The notes under the pieces are model-generated. The model was not told the DNA's origin and ran no database searches. It saw nothing but the letters and a program-made list of their open reading frames with translations. Below, in pieces: positions 1 to 6,779 of a DNA stretch of 6,878 bases (its first letter is position 1; every line of letters begins with the position of its first letter). The translations under genes were made by a program, and so were the position numbers. Source of the stretch: Candidatus Hydrogenedentota bacterium (GTDB lineage Bacteria > Hydrogenedentota > Hydrogenedentia > Hydrogenedentales > CAITNO01); contig JAKLHG010000210.1 in the NCBI GenBank assembly GCA_022710255.1, forward strand, positions 1-6,878. Reading direction: 5' to 3'.

Positions 1-1636
1 TACCCACGTCAATAAAATCCACCACGGGGCGTTTCCACAGCGGGTTCCACAAGAACAGCGACACCGCCAGAAACGATGCCGCCAATACAGCGTTGCGTTT
101 TCTGTATTGGGGGTCGTAGAGGAGCGGGAACAGCAGGCATACAGCGGCGGCGTAGAACAACACCGCGGGGAGCGACGGCCGGGTGACGGAGGCATAGGCG
201 CCGGGCATCCAGGAAGCGACGGCATTGGTCCATTCGATAATCCGCACCACCACCAGCATGGCATGACCGAACAGAACAGCGATGCTGGGGAAGAGGGCTC
301 CCAGCAGGCCGCATAGGAAACACAACCAGAGTACGGCGGTCAGCAGGGGGACGACGGCCAGATTGGCCATCACGCCGAGAAGCGATATGAGGTTGAAATG
401 CCAGGCGGCTATGGGAATGGTAACCATCTGTGCGGCGAGTGTGGTGGTGATGGGCGCGCGAATCACGGGCGGGCAAAGGGACATAGCCCGGGACATGCCG
501 GGATAGTACACTAAGATGGAAGCCACGCTGCCGAAACTGAGCAGAAAACTGGTATCAAATAACAAGGCGGGATTCCAGGCCAAAAAGACAGAGCCCGAGA
601 GACCCAGCACAGACAGGGCATCGGGTTCACGATTGAATAGTTCGGCAGAAAGGTACAGGCCTATCATCATGGCGGAGCGCACTGTTGGCGTTTGCGCGCC
701 GGTCATCATGGTAAAGGCGAGCACGCCCGCCATGAGCAACACGTTCCGCAGGCGGCGGGGTACGCCCAACACTTGCAGGAGCAAGCCCAGGCTGATGGTA
801 ATAATGGCGACATGGACGCCGGACACGGACAACACATGGGCCGTGCCCGCGTACAGGAACTGTGTATACACCTCCCGGTTGATATGGCTTTGCTCGCCCA
901 ACCATACGCCGAGTACAAAGGGGTATACACTTTCGGGAATTACGCGGGACAAGACTTCATGTTGCCATTGCCGCAGGCGCGACGCCCAGTAGCGGGGCGA
1001 GTACCGGGGTATTGACAGTACTGTCACGGCATCGCCCGAGGCGCGCATCGCGGAATAGATACCCCGGGCCCGGTAATAATCCTCAAAGCCGCGCACCCCG
1101 TGATTGACGGTGCCGAGGTGGGGCGATAGCCGCCCGGTGACGCGCACACGGGTGCCGGTAAAGACGGGCCTGTCGGGCCGGGACCAGTGCACGACCGCAC
1201 GGCCAAGAATTGGAACTGTTTCGGCGCCCTTAAACGCCCGGTCCACCTGCAGTGTAAAGGTGGTATATTCGTCCCCGGCGATATGGATAGCGCTTGTTTT
1301 AACAACCCCCTCAAAGGCATGGCGTCCCCGCGGATAGGACAGCGCGTATTGTCCCAGGGTATCGGGCGTGCTTTTGGGCATGCGCAGGCTGTACAAGGCC
1401 ATGCCGAGGCCCAGGCAGAGCAGGGCGATTCCCCAATGGGACCGCCGGGGCAGCCGGACGGGAAACAGCAGGACGGCTGCGCCCACCAAGCCGAATAAGG
1501 GACCCAACAGCCAGACGGCCCAAGGCAGGCGATGCGCCCAGAAGATCCCGGCCGCATACCATAAGGCGATCCAGACCCAGTGCCGGTTCAGCGCCTGTTT
1601 CGGCATGGATTCCAGCAGGGTCTCCTCTCTCGCCAT
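1..1636 (-). CDS. comEC: ComEC/Rec2 family DNA internalization channel, 5' two thirds only (runs off left edge)
   Basis: ComEC forms the inner-membrane channel that takes up single-stranded DNA during natural transformation. I translated 545 codons from ATG 1636 without a stop; base 1 begins the next codon. Three N-terminal hydrophobic segments (about residues 19-33, 38-57, 67-83) are followed by an OB-fold/DUF4131-like region (about 105-205, with NHGVRGFEDYYRARGIYS near its end). The Competence domain (about 225-525) carries the family hallmarks HVLSVSGVHVAII (from His267) and GAQTPTVRSAMM (Arg320). The visible part ends VVDFIDVG (538-545), the usual opening of the C-terminal metallo-beta-lactamase domain, whose metal-binding motifs lie outside the window. 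The start is firm: an in-frame TAG lies at 1642-1640, with no other start codon after it, and AAGGA (1649-1645) sits 8 nt upstream. It follows the sugar porter by 124 bp in the same direction, and I see no clear terminator between them. The open frame and intact motifs argue against a pseudogene. Confidence 0.94.
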   Translation of the reverse strand, partial: MAREETLLESMPKQALNRHWVWIALWYAAGIFWAHRLPWAVWLLGPLFGLVGAAVLLFPVRLPRRSHWGIALLCLGLGMALYSLRMPKSTPDTLGQYALSYPRGRHAFEGVVKTSAIHIAGDEYTTFTLQVDRAFKGAETVPILGRAVVHWSRPDRPVFTGTRVRVTGRLSPHLGTVNHGVRGFEDYYRARGIYSAMRASGDAVTVLSIPRYSPRYWASRLRQWQHEVLSRVIPESVYPFVLGVWLGEQSHINREVYTQFLYAGTAHVLSVSGVHVAIITISLGLLLQVLGVPRRLRNVLLMAGVLAFTMMTGAQTPTVRSAMMIGLYLSAELFNREPDALSVLGLSGSVFLAWNPALLFDTSFLLSFGSVASILVYYPGMSRAMSLCPPVIRAPITTTLAAQMVTIPIAAWHFNLISLLGVMANLAVVPLLTAVLWLCFLCGLLGALFPSIAVLFGHAMLVVVRIIEWTNAVASWMPGAYASVTRPSLPAVLFYAAAVCLLFPLLYDPQYRKRNAVLAASFLAVSLFLWNPLWKRPVVDFIDVG

Positions 1637-1760
1637 GCACTATATCCTTGTCTCGTGTTTATGCTGAAGCGGAACTGTGTGGGCCCCGGCACCGCGTTTG
1701 AAACGAACCGCCGCAAGAAACACGTCCGCGCATCAGGGTACCGGACACCGGCCGCACCTA

Positions 1761-3131
1761 TCATGTCCAATGCCGTTCGATCTCCTCCAGGGTCTTACCT
1801 TCCGTACGGGGCACATAAAACCAGACGAATATAAAACAAATCGCACACATGACCGCGTAGAGGAAAAAACTGTTTCCCGCAAAGGTTTCCAGCAGCCAGG
1901 GGAAGGTCTGGGACACGGCATAGCAGGCAATCCACAGGCAGACCGTGGCGATGGACATGGCGGTGCCGCGCACGCGGGTGGGGAAGATTTCGGAGAGCAC
2001 CACCCAGACGACCGGACCCATGGCCACGGCGAAGGAGGCCACGTAGGCCAGTACCAGGAACAACACCAGGGGCCCTTCGAAACGCTGGAATCGAAAGGCC
2101 AGCCCGAGTGCGGCGAGGGAAAGGCCCATGCCGGCGGACGCGGCAAGCAGCAGCGGTTTCCGGCCCACCCGGTCCACCACCCAGATGGCGACCAGGGTAA
2201 AAGACACATTGACCAGGCCCACAATCACGGTCTGGTAGATGGCGGTATCGGCGGCGCGGCCGACGCTCTTGAAGATTTCCGGCGCGTAGTACAGCACCAC
2301 GTTGATGCCGGTCACCTGCTGCAATATGGCAAGGGCCACTCCCACGAGCAGCGCGATGCGCAGGCCCGGCTGGAACAACTGCCGTATGGAGGTGTCTTCC
2401 CGGGCGACGGTTTCGGCGATTTCCGTGACTTCAGCTTCGGCGCGCGTGGCGCCGTTCACCCGGGCGAGGGTGGCGAAAGCGGCGTCGCGGCGGCGGTTCT
2501 TGATAAGCCAGCGCGGGCTTTCCGGAACGAAAAACAAAAGGACGAAAAAGAGCACGGCGGGCAGCGTTTCGGAAACAAACATCCACCGCCAGCCCCAGGC
2601 CACGTTCCACGCTTCGCCGCCGGCGACCATGCCGTATCGTGCAATCAGTGCGTTCACGAAATAGACCACCAGCATGCCGCCGACGATGGTCAACTGATTC
2701 AGGGACACCAGCCGGCCCCGGATGGTGGCGGGCGCCACTTCGGCGATGTAGAGGGGCGAGAGCATGGAGGCCGCGCCCACGCCGAACCCGCCGATGATTC
2801 GCGCGATGGCGAATTGGGTCAGGTTTTGCGGGACGCCGGACAGAACCGCGCTTGCGATAAACAGCACGGCGGACAGAATCAACACCTTCTTACGGCCCAG
2901 CCAGTCGCTGAGCACCCCGGCGAAACAGGCACCCGCGATACAGCCGACCAGGGCGCTCGACGCCGCCCAACCGCGCAGAGGCGCGTCCAGCCCGAAATAA
3001 TCGCTGAGATAGCCGATGGCCCCGGAGATAACCGCCGTGTCGTAGCCGAATAACAGGCCGCCCAGCGCCGCCACGGACGCCAGCACAAAAACATAGCCCG
3101 TGCTGCCTTGGTCCGGATGGTTCTCCATCAT
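1761..3131 (-). CDS. Sugar porter (MFS, XylE/GLUT-like), probable H+-coupled monosaccharide importer
   Basis: This 456-residue, 12-helix inner-membrane transporter belongs to the sugar porter family of the major facilitator superfamily (TC 2.A.1.1) and is full length for it. All family signatures are present: GGLLFGYDTAVISGA (24-38), DWLGRKK (76-82), WGWRWMF (179-185), PESPRWL (203-209), a charged intracellular loop (about 210-258), QQVTGINVVLYYAPEIF (271-287), DRVGRKP (320-326), GPVVWVVLSEIFPTRVRG (372-389) and the C-terminal PRTEGKTLEEIE (441-452). By alignment from memory with E. coli XylE, Gln146, Gln271, Gln272, Asn277 and Trp376 match sugar-contacting residues. Met153 replaces XylE Gln175, where GLUT1 also has a hydrophobic residue, and Leu399 replaces Gln415. 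The substrate therefore cannot be named; a pentose or hexose is likely. Proton coupling is assumed from bacterial relatives and Asp31. It lies 501 bp downstream of the secreted glycan-active gene, in the same direction. Two ATG codons open the frame (3131 and 3128). Confidence 0.95.
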   Translation of the reverse strand: MMENHPDQGSTGYVFVLASVAALGGLLFGYDTAVISGAIGYLSDYFGLDAPLRGWAASSALVGCIAGACFAGVLSDWLGRKKVLILSAVLFIASAVLSGVPQNLTQFAIARIIGGFGVGAASMLSPLYIAEVAPATIRGRLVSLNQLTIVGGMLVVYFVNALIARYGMVAGGEAWNVAWGWRWMFVSETLPAVLFFVLLFFVPESPRWLIKNRRRDAAFATLARVNGATRAEAEVTEIAETVAREDTSIRQLFQPGLRIALLVGVALAILQQVTGINVVLYYAPEIFKSVGRAADTAIYQTVIVGLVNVSFTLVAIWVVDRVGRKPLLLAASAGMGLSLAALGLAFRFQRFEGPLVLFLVLAYVASFAVAMGPVVWVVLSEIFPTRVRGTAMSIATVCLWIACYAVSQTFPWLLETFAGNSFFLYAVMCAICFIFVWFYVPRTEGKTLEEIERHWT

Positions 3132-3135
3132 AAAT

Positions 3136-3141
3136 CTCCCC
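3136..3141 (-). promoter_or_regulatory. Ribosome binding site of the sugar porter, ambiguous between two ATGs
   Basis: GGGGAG lies 4 nt upstream of the ATG at 3131 and 7 nt upstream of the second ATG at 3128. The second spacing is closer to the usual one, so translation may start at 3128 and give a 455-residue protein. The difference of one residue does not affect function. Confidence 0.6.
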
Positions 3142-3152
3142 GTAGAGGTATG

Positions 3153-3162
3153 AAAAAAAAAA
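3153..3162. repeat. 10-nt A/T homopolymer in the porter leader
   Basis: There are ten A on the plus strand, hence ten T in the non-template strand of the porter leader, ending 11 nt before the GGGGAG ribosome binding site. No stem directly precedes it on the minus strand, so it does not read as a terminator. Such tracts are prone to slippage. Confidence 0.9.
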
Positions 3163-3194
3163 CGCTTCTATATCAAAACGCACCGCTACCCCCC

Positions 3195-3203
3195 TTTATA
3201 TCA
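3195..3203 (-). promoter_or_regulatory. Candidate extended -10 promoter element for the sugar porter
   Basis: Read on the minus strand, TGATATAAA has the TGn plus TATAAA form of an extended -10 element. It would start transcription near 3188 and leave a leader of about 57 nt. I see no good -35 box at the right distance. A second copy of TGATATA lies 28 bp further downstream (3175-3169), so this could instead be part of a repeated operator or chance in AT-rich DNA. Confidence 0.25.
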
Positions 3204-3223
3204 CAGAAGCCAAGGGTGCTGCA

Positions 3224-3256
3224 TTTCGGTTGCGGACGTGGTGCACAAGACCGAAA
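3224..3256. repeat. Stem-loop with 7-bp perfect stem, overlapping the edge of the 124-bp element
   Basis: TTTCGGT (3224-3230) pairs perfectly with ACCGAAA (3250-3256) across a 19-nt loop. The 3250-3256 arm shares GAAA (3253-3256) with the outer end of the larger inverted repeat, so the full forms of both cannot fold at the same time. In the minus-strand transcript it lies between that element and the porter start. Confidence 0.5.
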
Positions 3257-3376
3257 AATGTGGGACAGTTCCCGCCGCCTGGTTATGTGTAAACCCGAAG
3301 GCTAAATTTTACATCAATGCGTATATATAAACGGACAATCCCCTATACGCTGCGGCGGGGAAAGTCCCAATTTTTC
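3253..3376. repeat. 124-bp element bounded by 26-bp imperfect inverted repeats with two nested stems
   Basis: The arm 3253-3278 matches the reverse complement of 3352-3376 at 22 of 26 columns, with three mismatches and one gap. The shared blocks are GAAAAAT, TGGGAC and CCCGCCGC. Similarity stops abruptly at both outer ends. Inside lie TGTAAA/TTTACA (3288-3293 with 3308-3313) and GCGTATA/TATACGC (3319-3325 with 3344-3350), so the whole can fold as a multi-helix junction. On either strand the closing stem runs into a T5 tract, so it could act as a two-way terminator. Its size and terminal inverted repeats also suit a MITE-like non-autonomous element, but I see no target-site duplication. There is no coding capacity. 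Confidence 0.6.
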
Positions 3377-3407
3377 TCCACCCGGGCATGAAACTTTTTG
3401 TTTTTTA

Positions 3408-3641
3408 TAGCGGCTACGAGCCGATAAGCGCCTACGCTTCGTCCGGGATTTTGCCCGGAAGAAGTGGCGCCTTCGGCGCAGCCGTTAAACTATTCCACCA
3501 CTGGGAACGCTGGCATCCTTGCCGACAGGGATAGCATCTTAGTCTATCTTGCCCTCTCCAACCGCCAAAAATGGCGGCGAACGCAGTATTTTTAAACTCA
3601 TAATTATTTGTCAGCGAAATCACCTTTTGCGCCTAAGGCGC
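3408..3641. repeat. Array of short hairpins between the exported-protein gene and the porter gene
   Basis: Six short perfect stems occur in about 235 bp. They are CGGCT/AGCCG (3411-3423), AAGCG/CGCTT (3426-3439), TCCGGG/CCCGGA (3442-3459, extended by CTTC/GAAG to 3437-3464 across one mismatch), GCGCC/GGCGC (3467-3479), CCGCCA/TGGCGG (3562-3577) and GCGCC/GGCGC (3629-3641). The weaker pairs GGCA/TGCC (3512-3523) and GATAG/CTATC (3530-3548) lie between. Loops are 3-9 nt. Only the stop-codon end touches a gene. None has the T tract of a classic terminator on the minus strand. The compact series looks like an interspersed palindromic repeat or a structured RNA rather than ordinary spacer. Whether it recurs in the genome cannot be seen here. 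Confidence 0.55.
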
Positions 3642-6600
3642 CCCTGTGACGGTGCGCCCTCGCAGTGGGTACCGAATTTCTGTGTTTCCGTTTACCGTGT
3701 AACTCCGCTCCTCTCCATTTGCGGCAACCAGCCCCAGGGTTCCCTTCCCATTAATCTGAACCGTACATTCCGTTTCGCTATACGTGGAGACGATACAATT
3801 TACGGGGGCGTACACCGTGATTTGCACCGGCAGGCGTTCAATGACGGCTGATTCGTCCTGCTCCAGCAGCACCTCCGTTCGGACGTTATCCGCGTCAACG
3901 GTGGTAATGAAGTCATGCGCGATGCGGTGTCCCCGGGAGTCGTAGCGGAAAACCCGGTGCAGGTCCCGCGTGCCCGGCCAGCCGTAGACGCCACTGTTCA
4001 TAGTGACTATGCGTTCCCGGCCTTTGACGCATCCGGCATGGCATTCCTCAACCGTAATGGGATACATGCGCGCGGGCAGGGATTCGTAGTACAGGTCTTT
4101 CGGTTCATTGTAGTAAAAATATAAATTGCCATAACGCAATTTGTTCAGTATGTCCTTATACAGGCCGGTTTCAGTGGCGCATAGCGACGGGTCGCCCATG
4201 GTGGCGGGCGTCGGCAGCAGTGGCACGTCGGGCCCTTCGGTAACTTCCTTGTCGGTGATGAGCGGCGCCGCACAGACGGTGCGCGTCGGCACGACCCCGT
4301 TGGCGATGAGCACGCCGTCCCGTTCGCGTATTTTCCGGTTCCAGGCGAGCATGAGGTCCTGGGTACGCAACAGCACGGACGCCTTTTTGCGCGTGATTTC
4401 ACCTGTGGCCGGGTCGATATCGGCGCTGAACCCGTCCCAGTGGTCATAGGTGTATTCGCCGCCGTATCCCCACAGGAAGCCGTCGGCGAACACACCCCGG
4501 CACCTCATCTCACCCATCATGACCTCCACGCTGTTGAGCAACGCCTTGCCGTAGCTGTTGTCGAGAGTGGGGTAATAGATCCACCACCGCCAGTTCGCCT
4601 CATACCGCTCCCGCGAGAAGTAGGAACCGCTTGCGTAATCATGGGGATACACGGCCTGCGCGCCGTCGGGCCCGATGACCCGCGCATCGGCAAAGCGCGC
4701 CTCCGGTGTGTTTGTCGCGTACAATTGCGGGGCGACATGGAACATGCCCTTCACCTCGGGGCGCACTTCGGCAAGCCGTTCCATCATTTCCCGTATCCGA
4801 CGCCGTTCCCCGGGGTATTCCACAAACTCGAATCCCTCCAGCGAAATTTCCGGGTCGTCCGCACACCAGGACAGGCAGGACACCAGCGCATAGGCGGCGT
4901 TGCGAAGGTCGAAATAGGCCGCGTCCGGGACAAGGGCCGCGTCCCGCTTTTGCTGGGTACCCTGGAGCGATGCCAGGCCACCGTCAAGGGTGTTGCCGTT
5001 TCGTCCCTCGCAGCGTCGGATCGCGTTGACCAGGTCATAATAATCGCCTGTGGGATTGACGTAGACCGCCCATTCAAGCGTATAGGAGGCGCCGGCATCC
5101 AGCGCGAATTCACAGGTAGACAGTTCAATACCACCCTGCCCGTCGCAAGTACCCTGTCCCTGTATTATAAACACATCATCGGAAGGGACAAGACCGACGC
5201 CGAGGCCCGGTTGACTCAACAACAAGGTGGGGCTACGGTTGATGGACCGTGTTGCCACGGGGCCGAAAGCGGGGCGGCCGCCTATATAGGCCATGGGGGA
5301 CGTCCCCTCCGGGGCTTTCAGGCGATGCCGGATAATCCACCCGAGCGCGCCCGGTGAAAGGTTGGTTATTGTATCCAGCACCACCAGCCGGTCCTGTTCC
5401 CGGCGCAGAAGCCTTGAAACGCGGTAGAAGCCGCAGGACGCCTCCACTCGGTCGCCGGACGCAAGGAGGCCCCAACCTCCCTCTTGTGCCTCCCGGCCCA
5501 GCGGATTCCGGCCGCCGCCCGGCTCGGAAAAGGAGGAATCAACCGTAAAGATATGTCCCTGAGTTGCAAGCGTCAGGCCGCCTCCCGGCGCCAGTCCCGC
5601 ATCATAGAGGGGCGGCGGAGCGGGTATTGGCAAGGAAGACGCAATTCTTGTTTCGGGCGGCGGCGGTACCGGGTCAGGTATGGGATACTCGAATGCGGCT
5701 TCGGTATGGATGGTGCGCCGCGGGCTTTCCACAGCCGCCTGCAGGGTGTAGTGGTCGTGGGCCAGTCCCGCCAGGTCGAAAAGATATTCGCCGCCCGTGG
5801 CGCCGGTGGAGACGGCCGCCTCCTGTGCTGCGACAATCGCGCCGCCCTTCTTGTGAAGTGCGATTGTGATGCGTTCATCCGGCGCGAGGGGCAGCACACC
5901 AAAGAAATCGACCGCGGCCACGGCCTGATTTTCAGGCCCGTAAACGTGTGGGGAAAGAAGCAGTTGTCCCCGGGTATTGCCCGTCTCGTACCGAGCGGCG
6001 CCCTGCCAGTACAATTCGGCGATTTCAGCCTCATTCAGCGCGCGGTCATACAGGGCCACTTCAAATAGATCACCCCGAAAGGACTGGGACGGCGCGCTTA
6101 TCCTGAACGGAACGGAACCCAAGGCAGGTTTTTCCGGATGGAATAGCCCGTCCAGTTTGCCATCCAGATACACCCGCCCATATGCTTCGTCCAGAACCGC
6201 CGCTATAAAATGGATGCGCCGGTTTTCCAGCGGTGTGGCGCCGAACACATACTGGTCGGCGCCTTCCTGGTTCATGCGGAACGTGATCCGGGCGGTACCG
6301 CCGTCTATGCGCAGGATATACCCGTCGCCACGATAGCGCTCGCAGTCCACTACGGCCCAGTTGGTGGTTTCATCCGGAAAAGGCGCGGCGTCCAGGCGTA
6401 TCCAGGCAATAATGGTGCCGTTGTTCTGCAGTTTCAATTCCGGCCTGTCACCGCAGTCGACATAGTGGCCTTCGTTAAAACGGAGGCATGCGTGGCTGTC
6501 CCGCCGGGCCCATTGGGCCCTCTGAATACTTCCATGATACCCGTGAGCGCTATGGTCATGAAGGATGTCTCCCGTTCCATCCTCAAACAGATACTGCACC

Positions 6601-6677
6601 AGAAGACCGGCGGGTGGACCGGCGGCCGTAGCGCAGGCCGCCATCATCAACAGGAGAAGACAGGGGTTGGTGTTCAT
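3633..6677 (-). CDS. Exported LamG-domain protein with a putative barrel-type glycoside hydrolase domain
   Basis: This 1014-residue protein is probably exported and acts on carbohydrate; its reaction is unknown. Residues 1-20 form a hydrophobic leader ending MMAACATAAG, compatible with signal peptidase I cleavage or, less certainly, with lipoprotein processing at Cys15. Residues 21-226 are a LamG/concanavalin-A-like jellyroll (VQYLFEDGTGD, TIIAWIRLD, GRVYLDGKLDG, FEVALYDRALNEAEIAELY). Residues 235-333 look like an all-beta domain, followed by a Pro-rich linker (332-357). Residues 357-545 look like the beta-sandwich that often precedes a glycosidase barrel. Residues 546-880 look like a TIM barrel: GVFADGFLWGY (728-738) puts Asp732 at a typical strand-4 nucleophile position, near an aromatic patch (NWRWWIYYP, 695-703). 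A beta-rich C-terminus (885-1010) follows. I could not assign a CAZy family. The start is fixed by an in-frame TGA at 6698-6696 with no other start codon after it, and AAAGG (6690-6686) lies 8 nt upstream. The TAG stop falls inside a small hairpin (3629-3641). Confidence 0.88.
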   Translation of the reverse strand: MNTNPCLLLLMMAACATAAGPPAGLLVQYLFEDGTGDILHDHSAHGYHGSIQRAQWARRDSHACLRFNEGHYVDCGDRPELKLQNNGTIIAWIRLDAAPFPDETTNWAVVDCERYRGDGYILRIDGGTARITFRMNQEGADQYVFGATPLENRRIHFIAAVLDEAYGRVYLDGKLDGLFHPEKPALGSVPFRISAPSQSFRGDLFEVALYDRALNEAEIAELYWQGAARYETGNTRGQLLLSPHVYGPENQAVAAVDFFGVLPLAPDERITIALHKKGGAIVAAQEAAVSTGATGGEYLFDLAGLAHDHYTLQAAVESPRRTIHTEAAFEYPIPDPVPPPPETRIASSLPIPAPPPLYDAGLAPGGGLTLATQGHIFTVDSSFSEPGGGRNPLGREAQEGGWGLLASGDRVEASCGFYRVSRLLRREQDRLVVLDTITNLSPGALGWIIRHRLKAPEGTSPMAYIGGRPAFGPVATRSINRSPTLLLSQPGLGVGLVPSDDVFIIQGQGTCDGQGGIELSTCEFALDAGASYTLEWAVYVNPTGDYYDLVNAIRRCEGRNGNTLDGGLASLQGTQQKRDAALVPDAAYFDLRNAAYALVSCLSWCADDPEISLEGFEFVEYPGERRRIREMMERLAEVRPEVKGMFHVAPQLYATNTPEARFADARVIGPDGAQAVYPHDYASGSYFSRERYEANWRWWIYYPTLDNSYGKALLNSVEVMMGEMRCRGVFADGFLWGYGGEYTYDHWDGFSADIDPATGEITRKKASVLLRTQDLMLAWNRKIRERDGVLIANGVVPTRTVCAAPLITDKEVTEGPDVPLLPTPATMGDPSLCATETGLYKDILNKLRYGNLYFYYNEPKDLYYESLPARMYPITVEECHAGCVKGRERIVTMNSGVYGWPGTRDLHRVFRYDSRGHRIAHDFITTVDADNVRTEVLLEQDESAVIERLPVQITVYAPVNCIVSTYSETECTVQINGKGTLGLVAANGEERSYTVNGNTEIRYPLRGRTVTGAP

Positions 6678-6718
6678 GATAACAACCTTTATATTTCAGA
6701 GACACTGTAATTAGCGCA

Positions 6719-6762
6719 CAGGGTCGGACGGCGTCTGACGCGGCCGGCATTCTTTGACCCTG
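6719..6762. repeat. Stem upstream of the exported-protein gene
   Basis: CAGGGTC (6719-6725) pairs with GACCCTG (6756-6762). The enclosed 30 nt contain the near-perfect palindrome GCGTC-T-GACGC (6731-6741). It lies 42-85 bp upstream of the ATG at 6677, within the probable leader or promoter region. No T tract follows on the minus strand. Confidence 0.4.
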
Positions 6763-6779
6763 TTTCCTTTGGATACATA

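Larger units (their letters stand above)
3132..3632. other. 501-bp intergenic region without a gene
   Basis: No reading frame here looks like a real protein on either strand. The region is richer in A and T than the flanking genes, especially 3132-3420. It holds the hairpin array next to the upstream gene, the 124-bp inverted-repeat element in the middle, and the probable leader of the sugar porter next to 3131. Confidence 0.85.

Noticed and set aside
9..1640. Several open frames of 60-177 codons on the minus strand inside the comEC region (such as 1024-1557 and 9-476)
   Set aside because: They are in other frames than comEC, are rich in Arg, Pro or Cys, and show no family motif. The comEC frame is open from 1636 to the edge.
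1637..1760. Possible terminator between the porter and comEC
   Set aside because: Only a 4-bp CCGG-TGT-CCGG stem is present in the minus-strand transcript and no T tract follows it.
1677..3053. 458-codon open frame on the plus strand opposite the sugar porter
   Set aside because: It is rich in His, Gly, Asp and Gln with no domain or hydrophobic core, as expected for the antisense of a GC-rich membrane-protein gene. The minus strand carries every sugar-porter motif.
3150..3305. 51-codon plus-strand frame beginning MKKKTLLYQ with VLHFGCGRGAQD, resembling methyltransferase motif I
   Set aside because: The start abuts a weak GAGGT with no spacing, the Lys run comes from the A10 tract, and the frame spans the inverted-repeat element. 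The motif match is too short and no other methyltransferase motif follows.
3432..3623. 63-codon minus-strand frame across the hairpin array, starting at a GTG
   Set aside because: Its sequence is dictated by palindromes, the ribosome-binding-like AAAAGG touches the start codon, and it has no recognisable domain. A non-coding repeat explains it better.
4440..5357. 305-codon plus-strand open frame opposite the exported protein
   Set aside because: No family motif and low-complexity composition. The minus-strand frame is continuous for 1014 codons with recognisable domains.
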